A stretch of DNA of 22,002 nucleotides from a virus, in the IMG/VR virus record IMGVR_UViG_3300042876_000519, positions 1 to 22,002 of that record; one strand, written 5' to 3'. Below, piece after piece: positions 1 to 5,374 of the stretch; within the stretch, counting starts at the first letter, position 1; each line of letters opens with the position of its first letter. Position numbers and translations under genes: made by a program. Below the pieces are notes generated by a model, which was not told the origin of the DNA, did no database searches, and saw only the letters and a program-made list of their open reading frames with translations.

Positions 1-42
1 CAGCTCGCCAATGCGAACGGCCGCTTGTTCAGTGGTCGACAT
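1..42 (-). CDS. Possible start of the next leftward gene (partial)
   Basis: An ATG at 42-40 is preceded by GGGAG at 52-48 with a 5-base spacer, which is a good ribosome binding site. The visible product begins MSTTEQAAVRIGEL and then leaves the window. It is in the same frame as copy B of the DUF1566 gene, which has no stop before it, so this could be either a separate gene or the C-terminal part of a fused product. Fourteen residues are too few to name a family. Confidence 0.4.
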   Translation of the reverse strand, partial: MSTTEQAAVRIGEL

Positions 43-474
43 AAAATCTCCCGAAGAAAAGGGATTGAAGGACCAAGCGCTGAGGGGAATCAGGCGGACG
101 GCACGCACACGGGCCTCGTAGCTCGTGGCGTCGCAGTTCTGGCCGCCGTAGCGGAAGTTCTGAATCCAGGCGTAGGCGCCGTCGTCTTCGAGAGCGTCGG
201 CCAGCCAGTGCCAGCACTTGTCGAAGCGGTCGCGCAGCGTGTTGAACAGCAGCAGGCCGGCCTGGCGGTTCGGCAGTTGGGCGCCGTCGCCCAGGCCCTC
301 GGCCCAGGCCTTGGCGGCGGACCAGTTCAGGTCGGAGGCGGGCTTGTCGTCGAGCAGGATGACGGCGCTGCGTTCCCCAAAGGGGGTGCAGATGACGCCG
401 GCGTAGGTGCCGCCGGCCAGCGGCTCGCCGATGTGCGGCAGGGTGGTGGTGGTGGTGGCGATGGGATCGGGCAT
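1..474 (-). CDS. DUF1566/Lcl-type C-type-lectin-like protein, copy B (runs off the left edge)
   Basis: The leftward frame from ATG 474 is open to base 1. It encodes an N-terminal segment with a Thr run, an INLDD-like strand region, and the C-terminal pattern W-x-W, GAYAW, then YEARVRAVR, typical of the DUF1566 (Lcl C-terminal) fold related to C-type lectins. Its 3' part matches the second copy at 1911-2273; the N-terminal half is only loosely similar. The usual stop after the RAVR motif is missing: the frame continues through about 17 more residues and then into an ATG at 42 that has its own ribosome binding site. The molecular role is unknown. Proteins of this fold bind ligands or surfaces, and some are targets of diversity-generating retroelements. 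The fold call is fairly sure, the function is not. Confidence 0.75.
   Translation of the reverse strand, partial: MPDPIATTTTTLPHIGEPLAGGTYAGVICTPFGERSAVILLDDKPASDLNWSAAKAWAEGLGDGAQLPNRQAGLLLFNTLRDRFDKCWHWLADALEDDGAYAWIQNFRYGGQNCDATSYEARVRAVRLIPLSAWSFNPFSSGDFMSTTEQAAVRIGEL
93..183 (-). repeat. Variable-region-like repeat, copy B
   Basis: These 91 bases align without gaps to 1925-2015. About 75 positions are identical, including a 25-base perfect block at the 3' end (93-117 on this strand) and a GC-rich block coding for DGAYAW at the 5' end. Nearly all differences fall in the first two positions of codons ending in C. This is the pattern expected of a DGR variable region followed by an invariant homing-type segment. 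Confidence 0.55.
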
Positions 475-518
475 GAAGCCTCCGGTGTTGCAGCTGGGCT
501 GCGGTGGTGTGAGCCGGC

Positions 519-845
519 TTAACCGCGGCCGGCGAGGGTGATGAGGTAGGGGCGCTGCGGGTGCACCGCGGCCAGGCCGCAGGTGAGGGCGTAGCGGATG
601 GCCTGGGTGGCCATGTCGACGGACGTGGGCGGGTTCAGGCGCAGATCCGTCATGGGGCGGGTGTCCCAGTAGATGCGGCCGTCGGTGATCTCTTTGACGG
701 CGTAGCTCTCGATGTCTTCGACCACTGCGCGGTTCGCGATTTCGAAGGCCAGGTGCACCATCTGGATCTCGGCCGCGGGGTCATGCGGCAGGGAGAAGGG
801 CGCAGAGGGGAGCGGCGCCGGGCTGGCGTCGAGTGGGATCGGCAT
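519..845 (-). CDS. Hypothetical early phage protein, 108 aa
   Basis: The family is not recognised. The start ATG at 845 is preceded by AGGAG with a 5-base spacer, so the start is well supported. The N-terminal 20 residues are rich in Pro and Ala; the rest is a compact mixed alpha/beta sequence with no Cys motif, signal peptide or membrane segment. It sits in the leftward early operon, 44 bases upstream of copy B of the DUF1566 gene and 14 bases after its own upstream neighbour. It is probably a small early accessory or recombination-region protein, but nothing in the sequence shows which. Confidence 0.65.
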   Translation of the reverse strand: MPIPLDASPAPLPSAPFSLPHDPAAEIQMVHLAFEIANRAVVEDIESYAVKEITDGRIYWDTRPMTDLRLNPPTSVDMATQAIRYALTCGLAAVHPQRPYLITLAGRG

Positions 846-859
846 GCTGACTCCTGGGG

Positions 860-1213
860 TTAGTCGTCGTCACCGCCGGCCGCGCGCTTGCGGTCGATCA
901 GTGGCAGTTGGGGAAGGGGCCTTTGCGGCGCGGCGCGCCGTGGCTTGTTGACCTGGCGCCGGGGCCGCTCGATGCGCGGCGCCGGCGGCTCGGCCGGGTG
1001 GGGTGGCTCGGGGGCGATGACCTCGGGCCGGTGGTGAACGCGCTGCTCGGCAAATGGGTCCTGCCCTTCGGCCAGCGCCATGGCGTTCATCCGCACAAGG
1101 CGCCCGTAGAGCGGGTGAGCCAGCGCATCGTCGAGCTGCTCGGGCCAGTCCGCTTTGCGGGCGTGCGTGAACGCGGCTTGCAACTGACCAGGGGTAGGCT
1201 CGATGTGCGGCAT
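860..1213 (-). CDS. Hypothetical early phage protein with Pro/Arg-rich tail, 117 aa
   Basis: The start ATG at 1213 has GAGG seven bases upstream. The first 55 residues look folded (helical, with the sequence PTPGQLQAAFTHARKADWP near the start). The remainder is a basic Pro/Arg-rich low-complexity tail that ends in an acidic GGDDD. Such a basic tail could contact nucleic acid, but that is inference. It lies 9 bases from the Cys-rich gene upstream and 14 from the gene downstream, consistent with one leftward transcript. Other frames through this GC-rich stretch are also open, so it was chosen on ribosome binding site and tight spacing. Confidence 0.6.
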   Translation of the reverse strand: MPHIEPTPGQLQAAFTHARKADWPEQLDDALAHPLYGRLVRMNAMALAEGQDPFAEQRVHHRPEVIAPEPPHPAEPPAPRIERPRRQVNKPRRAAPQRPLPQLPLIDRKRAAGGDDD

Positions 1214-1222
1214 GGCGTGGCC

Positions 1223-1468
1223 TCACGAGGGGAAGGCGAGGTGATGCGCCTCGGGCCCGCAGGGGCCGGTGTTGGCGCGCGCCAGGCGGGTGGGCACGCC
1301 GGCGGGTGGCCTGTCGCGCGAGATCTCGCGGCCGGTGACGTTGGGGCAGATGCACGTTTCGGCATCGCGGCCGCCGGGGCGTGTGGCCGCGCCGGTGGCG
1401 TCGCGCCCGTACTGGCACACGGTGCAACCGCGCACGGGGTATTCATCCCAATGAGCAGGGGCGCGCAT
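1223..1468 (-). CDS. Small Cys-rich, possibly zinc-binding protein, 81 aa
   Basis: The sequence has Cys at residues 15 and 18 (CxxC), 39 and 41 (CxC) and 70, and a His pair at 76-77, enough ligands for a small zinc ribbon-like knuckle. No DNA-binding family is recognised. The start ATG at 1468 is preceded by GGAG with an 8-base spacer. The upstream gene ends only three bases before it, so the two are probably translationally coupled. Zinc binding is inferred from spacing alone. Confidence 0.6.
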   Translation of the reverse strand: MRAPAHWDEYPVRGCTVCQYGRDATGAATRPGGRDAETCICPNVTGREISRDRPPAGVPTRLARANTGPCGPEAHHLAFPS

Positions 1469-1471
1469 GGC

Positions 1472-1678
1472 TCAGGCTCCCACGATCAGGCCGAGCTGGA
1501 GGGCCACGCCGACCAGTGCGCCGCCGAGGGCTATGCCCATCAGCAGCGCCTGGGCAACGCCGGTGCGCCAGCCGTCGAGATAGCCGATTTCGTAGCTGGC
1601 GGGCTCGAAGGGCGGCAAGGTGCCGTCGTTGCTGCCGGCATTGCCCTCGGGCAGGCGTGGGATGCGCGGGCCGCTCAT
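1472..1678 (-). CDS. Small single-pass membrane protein, 68 aa
   Basis: The N-terminal 35 residues are polar and Pro/Gly-rich. They are followed by a long hydrophobic stretch at about residues 41-67 (LLMGIALGGALVGVALQLGL within it) that ends at the C-terminus, so the protein is probably tail-anchored in the inner membrane. Its ATG overlaps the stop of the gene upstream by four bases (ATGA at 1675-1678), which indicates coupling. The role is unknown. Small membrane proteins in early prophage operons are sometimes exclusion proteins, but nothing specific supports that here. Confidence 0.65.
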   Translation of the reverse strand: MSGPRIPRLPEGNAGSNDGTLPPFEPASYEIGYLDGWRTGVAQALLMGIALGGALVGVALQLGLIVGA

Positions 1679-1884
1679 GCCGGCTCACCCACGTGCTGCG
1701 GGACCTGGCGCACGCGTACCACGGCGCACGCGCCGGCGCGCTCCATGGCGTTGATGGCGTGATCGAAGGCCACGCCGCCCTCGATGGTCATTTCGTCGAG
1801 CGAACCGTCGGGACGCTTGATCTGCACGGAGAAGATTCGGCGCGGCGCGCAGGGTTGCGGCTGATGGCAAATGGCTGTGGACAT
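1675..1884 (-). CDS. Hypothetical small protein, 69 aa
   Basis: The start ATG at 1884 has a textbook AGGAGG with a 6-base spacer. The central part (FSVQIKRPDGSLDEMTIEGG, then a helix with DHAINAMERAG) looks like a small alpha/beta fold. The Cys-containing N-terminus (ICHQPQPCAPRR) could bind a metal, but this is uncertain. It begins 26 bases after the stop of DUF1566 copy A and overlaps the membrane-protein gene by four bases. Family not recognised. Confidence 0.65.
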   Translation of the reverse strand: MSTAICHQPQPCAPRRIFSVQIKRPDGSLDEMTIEGGVAFDHAINAMERAGACAVVRVRQVPQHVGEPA

Positions 1885-1910
1885 GGGGACCCTCCTGAAG
1901 GATCAAGGAA

Positions 1911-2273
1911 TCAAGCTGTGACTCGGCGGACGGCACGCACACGGGCCTCATAGCGCGTGTCGTCGTTGAACTGGTTGCCGTCGTCGAAGACCTGGAGCCA
2001 GGCGTAGGCGCCGTCGCTGCCGTAGGCCTCGCTGGACCAGTACCAGGCCGCGTCAAACGCGTCCTTCGCGTTGGCGAACAGCAGGCTCTGCTCGCGCCGC
2101 GTGGGCAGGTCACCGCCGGCTTTGGCGGCCCAGGCTTTTGCTGCGGGCCAGTCCAGACGTTTGGACGGCTTCTTGGCCAGCAGCACGACGTGGTGCGCCA
2201 GCGTGCCGTCGGCGTTGACGATGGCGCCGACATAGCGCTCGCCCTTTTTGAGGGTGACGGGGCACGCGCTCAT
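1911..2273 (-). CDS. DUF1566/Lcl-type C-type-lectin-like protein, copy A, 120 aa
   Basis: This is a complete small DUF1566-type protein. An N-terminal GERYVGAIVNADG strand pair is followed by a W-x-x-A-K-A-W helix, the PTRREQSLLFAN motif, a W-Y-W-S-S core motif, then GAYAW and the closing YEARVRAVR. The length is usual for phage members of this family. Its ATG overlaps the previous stop by four bases. The last third is nearly identical to copy B (1-474), except at C-ending codons that vary freely. That fits a ligand-binding loop set under directed or strong diversifying change. It may be a binding protein exposed on a cell or virion, but its location in the early leftward operon argues against a plain tail protein. 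Confidence 0.8.
   Translation of the reverse strand: MSACPVTLKKGERYVGAIVNADGTLAHHVVLLAKKPSKRLDWPAAKAWAAKAGGDLPTRREQSLLFANAKDAFDAAWYWSSEAYGSDGAYAWLQVFDDGNQFNDDTRYEARVRAVRRVTA
1925..2015 (-). repeat. Variable-region-like repeat, copy A
   Basis: This is the partner of 93-183. The last 25 bases (1925-1949) are identical between copies, and so is the 5' block of about 18 bases. Between them the residue pairs (A/B) are V/N, D/R, D/Y, N/G, F/N, N/C, D/A and R/S, every codon ending in C, with the intervening TTC, GGC, CAG, GAC and ACG codons unchanged. Confidence 0.55.
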
Positions 2274-2596
2274 CGCAGCAACTGCGAAGCCACTTCGGCC
2301 TTGAGGGCGCGCAGGCCGGTGTGCCAGGTGCGGTTGACCTCGGCCAGGCCGCGGAAGGCCCGGACGCGCTCGATCACGTCGGCAATGCGGCCGCGTGTCA
2401 TGGGCTGCCAGGACGGCAGCAGAGGGTAGGCCTTGCAGTCGTCACTGCGGCTGCGGGGACGGCAGCTGCGGCCAGACCACTGGCCCGAGCTCATGGCGGC
2501 CCAGCGTGAGATGAGGGTGGGGCTTTGGCTGTGGCGCGCTATCCGGCGCGCGGCCAGCACGAGCTCAAGGTGCTCGGCTCGGATGACGTGGGGCAC
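2270..2596 (-). CDS. Hypothetical early protein, first gene of the leftward operon, 108 aa
   Basis: The start is set at GTG 2596 because GGGAGA lies six bases upstream; an in-frame TTG at 2635 lacks such a site. The protein is basic, with two Cys (SGRSCRPRSRSDDCKAYPLL) and an amphipathic C-terminal half. Nothing identifies a family. As the first gene after the leftward promoter it occupies the place of early regulators such as lambda N, and its Arg-rich character is compatible with RNA or DNA binding. There is no sequence evidence beyond position and charge. Confidence 0.6.
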   Translation of the reverse strand: MPHVIRAEHLELVLAARRIARHSQSPTLISRWAAMSSGQWSGRSCRPRSRSDDCKAYPLLPSWQPMTRGRIADVIERVRAFRGLAEVNRTWHTGLRALKAEVASQLLR

Positions 2597-2651
2597 TGTC
2601 GGTCTCCCATCGCACCGGCCCTCGGTGAGGGGCAACGGGTGCGACGGGAAA

Positions 2652-2681
2652 ATTCTACAAACGTAGAAGGCGGCGTGTCAA
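2652..2681 (-). promoter_or_regulatory. Leftward early promoter (PL-like)
   Basis: On the minus strand TTGACA (2681-2676) is a perfect -35 box, followed after 18 bases by TAGAAT (2657-2652) as -10. It would start transcription about 55 bases upstream of the GTG at 2596. Operators overlap both boxes, so repression by the divergent switch proteins is expected. Confidence 0.75.
2653..2668. promoter_or_regulatory. Operator OL1 (perfect inverted repeat)
   Basis: TTCTACAAACGTAGAA has perfect 6-base arms around a 4-base spacer and covers the -10 box of the leftward promoter. The same arms with the same spacer length occur at 4075-4090, so both are probably bound by the repressor and/or the YdaS/Cro-like protein. 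Confidence 0.8.
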
Positions 2682-2692
2682 CAAGTGTAGAA
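2677..2692. promoter_or_regulatory. Degenerate second operator OL2
   Basis: One arm, GTAGAA (2687-2692), is perfect and the other, GTCAAC, matches four of six positions. It covers the -35 box and lies 24 bases centre to centre from the first operator, about two helical turns, as expected for cooperative repressor binding. Confidence 0.5.
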
Positions 2693-2700
2693 GTGAGGGC

Positions 2701-2725
2701 AAAAAAAGTGGCCCGGGGCCACCTT
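2701..2725 (-). terminator. Rho-independent terminator after the BRCT gene
   Basis: Read leftward, the stem GTGGCC (2722-2717) and GGCCAC (2713-2708) with a 3-base loop is followed by seven T residues (2707-2701). It ends the repressor-BRCT transcript before it reaches the leftward early promoter. Confidence 0.85.
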
Positions 2726-2749
2726 GAGTTGGACGGGTCGCGGGGGTGT

Positions 2750-3379
2750 TCAGGCCAACTGTTCGGAGAGGGATGCCGCCCAAGTGTCTTCGTGGACGAT
2801 CTTGATGGGCAATCCCTGGGCTTTGTAGAGCATGGCTTTCTCGATCTTTGTGCCAAAGCTTCCGTGCTTCCATTCGGGACTGCCCATTCCGCCGACCACA
2901 ACGTAGGCCAGCTTCTTGGTGATGTTGTCGGCAATCAACCCGCCGCGCCGCTCAATGGCGGCCGCGCAAGTGGATCGTGGTCCGAACACAAAGTCGCCAG
3001 TCAAACAGAACAGGCGGTCCCGAAAGGTGACGGCCTGGATGGCGTCGAGCGCGAGACCGGAAACGTGTGTTGGGGCCGAGAGTTCTTCGGAGGTGCCGCC
3101 CACGAGTTGTTGCAGCAGTTCGGTTAGATGCGCGCGCTCTTCGCTCGTTACCTGGCCGTCAGCCAATACTTCTTGCACGCGCGCATGAATCACGTTTCCG
3201 GGCCATGCTGCGGCAATGGAAGAGTTGGCATTCAACCAATCAGCAAGAAACTCAATCTCCTTGTCGTGCAACCTTCCATCCGCTAGCACTCCCTGAGCGA
3301 TGCCAAGCAACGCGCCACAACCTCGGGCCAAATCATTGCGAAATGACACGCTTTGGCGTGCGAAGAATTCAGTGCTCAT
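2750..3379 (-). CDS. BRCT-domain protein with TerB-like N-terminal region, 209 aa
   Basis: The C-terminal residues about 120-205 form a BRCT domain: FCLTGDF strand, R-x-x-C-x-A-A-I-E-x-x-G-G turn, YVVVGGMGS strand and the conserved Trp at 200. The N-terminal half is helical with two similar motifs, VLADGRLHDKE (31-41) and VLADGQVTSEE (71-81), resembling TerB-like or tellurite-resistance-type helical repeats. BRCT proteins bind phosphopeptides or DNA ends. The start is ATG 3379 with GGGGAGA seven bases upstream; the frame is open further upstream but without a site. It is downstream of the repressor gene and likely expressed in the lysogen, so a lysogenic-conversion or host-interaction role is plausible but unproven. 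Confidence 0.75.
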   Translation of the reverse strand: MSTEFFARQSVSFRNDLARGCGALLGIAQGVLADGRLHDKEIEFLADWLNANSSIAAAWPGNVIHARVQEVLADGQVTSEERAHLTELLQQLVGGTSEELSAPTHVSGLALDAIQAVTFRDRLFCLTGDFVFGPRSTCAAAIERRGGLIADNITKKLAYVVVGGMGSPEWKHGSFGTKIEKAMLYKAQGLPIKIVHEDTWAASLSEQLA

Positions 3380-3455
3380 GGTTCGGTCTCCCCTGTGGTT
3401 GATTGGCTCGGCACATATCGGCACCACCGACGCTGCCAGTCGATGACGACGGTTA

Positions 3456-4052
3456 TTACCTCGCTGGCCGTTGTTTCCCCCTTCTGGGGGATATTGCACT
3501 TGAAGGAAGGGCGGTAGATTGAGGCGCCGGGTGAGGCGTCTTGGGCGTTTGCTGAAAATGGCTCGCTCGGCGTTGCGCATCCTGAATCAGCGCTTCGATA
3601 CGGGATAGACCAAGCTGGCTATCGGCGTTGTCGACCAGTTCGGCCATGCGCTGACGGATTTCCGGGCGCATGTCCTCTGGAATGCCAATCAGTAAGGATG
3701 CCAAGTCGCGGAGCGTGCGCGCAATGTGACTAACGGCCGGGTTTGCTGCATACGAAGCAGTCGGCTCCGAGGCTTGAAGTGGGCGTTGCCCGCTTCGAGG
3801 TGGCGATCCCTCTACGCGCACGAGTTCGTCGGCGCTTAACAGCTCCTCGAGCGGGACGCCAAGAGCGCGTGCAAGCGCCGGAGCGAACTTCGACCTGCTG
3901 CTATCGCGATTCTCCAAAGCGCTGATCGTTCCGACATCAACGTCGGACTCAGCCGCTAACCTTTCAAGAGTCCACCCTCGTTGCAGCCGCAAGGCGCGGA
4001 TGCGTGCTCCCAGTGCCATCCTGGCACGGTAGACGGCCGTTGAGCGTTTCAC
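3456..4052 (-). CDS. CI-like prophage repressor, XRE family, 198 aa
   Basis: Residues about 16-72 form a helix-turn-helix of the XRE/Cro type (GWTLERLAAESDVDVGTISA, then LENR). The rest is a Pro/Ser linker, a helical segment around 105-165, and a basic tail. There is no S24 peptidase domain, so RecA-driven self-cleavage as in lambda CI is not expected; induction must work otherwise. The start is GTG 4052, with AGGTG upstream at a suitable distance. An ATG at 4019 is possible but has no spaced site. It is divergent from the YdaS/Cro-like gene with an operator between them, which is the main argument for the repressor role. Confidence 0.8.
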   Translation of the reverse strand: MKRSTAVYRARMALGARIRALRLQRGWTLERLAAESDVDVGTISALENRDSSRSKFAPALARALGVPLEELLSADELVRVEGSPPRSGQRPLQASEPTASYAANPAVSHIARTLRDLASLLIGIPEDMRPEIRQRMAELVDNADSQLGLSRIEALIQDAQRRASHFQQTPKTPHPAPQSTALPSSAISPRRGKQRPAR

Positions 4053-4063
4053 AATAACACCTG

Positions 4064-4091
4064 TTGAACTGAATTTCTACATGTGTAGAAT
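4064..4091 (+). promoter_or_regulatory. Rightward early promoter (PR-like)
   Basis: TTGAAC (4064-4069) and TAGAAT (4086-4091) are separated by 16 bases; the -10 hexamer is the same as in the leftward promoter and is covered by the operator. Transcription would begin near 4098, practically at the ATG of the next gene. Confidence 0.65.
4075..4090. promoter_or_regulatory. Operator OR (perfect inverted repeat)
   Basis: TTCTACATGTGTAGAA has 7-base perfect arms around TG. It shares arms and geometry with the operator at 2653-2668 and overlaps the -10 of the rightward promoter, between the divergent repressor and Cro-like genes. Confidence 0.8.
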
Positions 4092-4099
4092 CGCCGCAC

Positions 4100-4399
4100 A
4101 TGAATGCAATCCAAACGGCGATTGAACGGTCGGGTGGGCCAACGAAAGTGGCCTCGGCGCTTCAGGTGTCGGTGCAAGCGGTCTGCTTTTGGCGAGACGG
4201 GAAGCGCCGTATGCCAACCGAGCACATTGCCGAGCTTGAGCGCCTGAGTGGCGGCAGTGTTCGGCGTTGGGAGATGCGCCCAGATGACTGGCACCTGATC
4301 TGGCCTGAGTTGGCAGGCACGCCGGGGGCGCCCGAACTGCCGGCCAACGGAGGTTGGCAAGCCCCTGCCGGCTCATCCCCCACCGCGGAGGCGGCGTGA
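4100..4399 (+). CDS. YdaS/Cro-like antirepressor regulator, 99 aa
   Basis: The N-terminal residues 1-55 (MNAIQTAIERSGGPTKVASA, then QVSVQAVCFWRDGKRRMPTEH and the following helix) fit the YdaS_antitoxin/Cro-superfamily helix-turn-helix. This family occupies the Cro position in many prophages, repressing the lysogeny promoter and favouring lytic growth. The C-terminal 40 residues are a Pro/Gly-rich tail, perhaps disordered. No Shine-Dalgarno sequence precedes the ATG, and the predicted transcription start is one or two bases upstream, so the message may be leaderless. The stop overlaps the next start by one base. Confidence 0.85.
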   Translation: MNAIQTAIERSGGPTKVASALQVSVQAVCFWRDGKRRMPTEHIAELERLSGGSVRRWEMRPDDWHLIWPELAGTPGAPELPANGGWQAPAGSSPTAEAA

Positions 4400-4716
4400 T
4401 GCGGCGGCGCGCGGGTGGGGCGGGCCTATCCCGTCGGAAGGCGAAGCGGGCGCTGGCGCGCCGGATCCAGGTGGAGGTGCCGTTCCACGTGTTCGCCGTG
4501 GACGACAACTTGGGTATCTCGCTGTTCAGGCCGTACCGGTGCGTTTGGATCAAGCGCCACCAGGCAGACGTGCTGCGAGCAGCTCTAGAGCATCTGGCGT
4601 CCCAACCCACCTCGTGGGAAGAACTTTTCCCTTGGCTGCGCGAATACGCGGATCGGCCATCCACAGGTGAAGGGCAAGACGCTTCGCCTGTGGATCCGTC
4701 AGGGGAAAAAGCGTGA
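4399..4716 (+). CDS. Hypothetical early protein, 105 aa
   Basis: The ATG at 4399 overlaps the stop of the YdaS/Cro-like gene (TGATG), so it is probably coupled to it. The N-terminus is strongly basic (Arg/Lys-rich to residue 22), followed by an alpha/beta region with VDDNLGISLFRPYRCVWIKR and a helix containing QADVLRAALEHLA. In position it corresponds to genes such as ydaT next to ydaS, but no clear similarity is visible. A well-formed ORF with a good ribosome binding site lies on the other strand over the same bases (4550-4774), so this call is less certain than its neighbours. Confidence 0.6.
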   Translation: MRRRAGGAGLSRRKAKRALARRIQVEVPFHVFAVDDNLGISLFRPYRCVWIKRHQADVLRAALEHLASQPTSWEELFPWLREYADRPSTGEGQDASPVDPSGEKA

Positions 4717-4902
4717 AGAGCTGCAGCTTCACGTCGCTGACGCGGATGAGTTCGCGATGCCTCACAAATTTCATGGGGGCCCTCTTGGGGGTGCTGGTTG
4801 GGGTGGAAGCCACCAGCGTAACCCAGGCAGGGCGCCCGCCCATCTGCCCTAACCCCCCAGTTGTCTCCCCTCCTGAGAGTGGCCGCTTCGGCGGTTTGCG
4901 TA

Positions 4903-4943
4903 CCCGAGCTGGTGCTGTCCTGGCCGGCTCGGGCCGCTTTTTT
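4903..4943 (+). terminator. Probable rightward terminator (tR1-like)
   Basis: CCCGAGC (4903-4909) pairs with GCTCGGG (4927-4933) around a 17-base loop, then CCGC and six T residues (4938-4943) follow. It sits between the Cro-like operon and the next regulator, as tR1 does in lambda. No rightward gene was seen in 4717-5005. The stem-to-T distance of four bases weakens the call. Confidence 0.5.
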
Positions 4944-5005
4944 GGGGTGGGAGTGCATGCCTTCATTGGCGCCCGGTGCGAACCGGTAATTCAACGGGTA
5001 ATCCG

Positions 5006-5374
5006 ATGATGTTTCCCAATGACGCTGACCAGGCCCGCCTGGCGCTGGTGGGTGGTGTCATCCAGGCGCAGCGCCTGGTGGTGCCGCCTCAGGTGGTGAT
5101 GGGCATCAAGAGCTATCGGCATGCATGCCGACTGGCGTGGAAGCTGCGCCAGGTGCGCAACTTGACGCGCCGGTCGCTGGCAGAGCAGTGCGGGCTCTAC
5201 ACCAGCCACGTCTCCGATTACTTCAGCATGCACGAGCATCGGCGCGAGCTGCCGGCCCGGCATGTGGCGGCCGTCGAGCGTGTGCTCGGCAATGCGGTGA
5301 TCTCGCAGTGGCTGGCGCAGCAGGCCCAGCTCACGGTGCTCGAGGAAATGCAGGCCGCGCGGAGGGCTGCGTGA
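5006..5374 (+). CDS. HTH regulator in the CII position, 122 aa
   Basis: Residues about 40-75 contain a helix-turn-helix (LAWKLRQVRNLTRRSLAEQC then GLYTSHVSDYF), and the C-terminal third is helical. The start is ATG 5006 or the next codon 5009; only a weak GGGT-type site precedes them. The gene lies between the tR1-like terminator and the replication genes, where lambdoid phages carry CII or another activator. A direct match to CII is not visible, so the role is inferred from the fold and position. Its stop overlaps the next start. Confidence 0.65.
   Translation: MMFPNDADQARLALVGGVIQAQRLVVPPQVVMGIKSYRHACRLAWKLRQVRNLTRRSLAEQCGLYTSHVSDYFSMHEHRRELPARHVAAVERVLGNAVISQWLAQQAQLTVLEEMQAARRAA

Noticed and set aside
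25-522. Rightward open frame at the left edge
   Set aside because: Reverse of the DUF1566 copy B gene, Gly/Val/Gln-rich and without family similarity.
3477-3490. CCCCC-TTCT-GGGGG hairpin at the 3' end of the repressor gene
   Set aside because: It lies inside the coding sequence and has no T-run on either strand, so it is not called a terminator.
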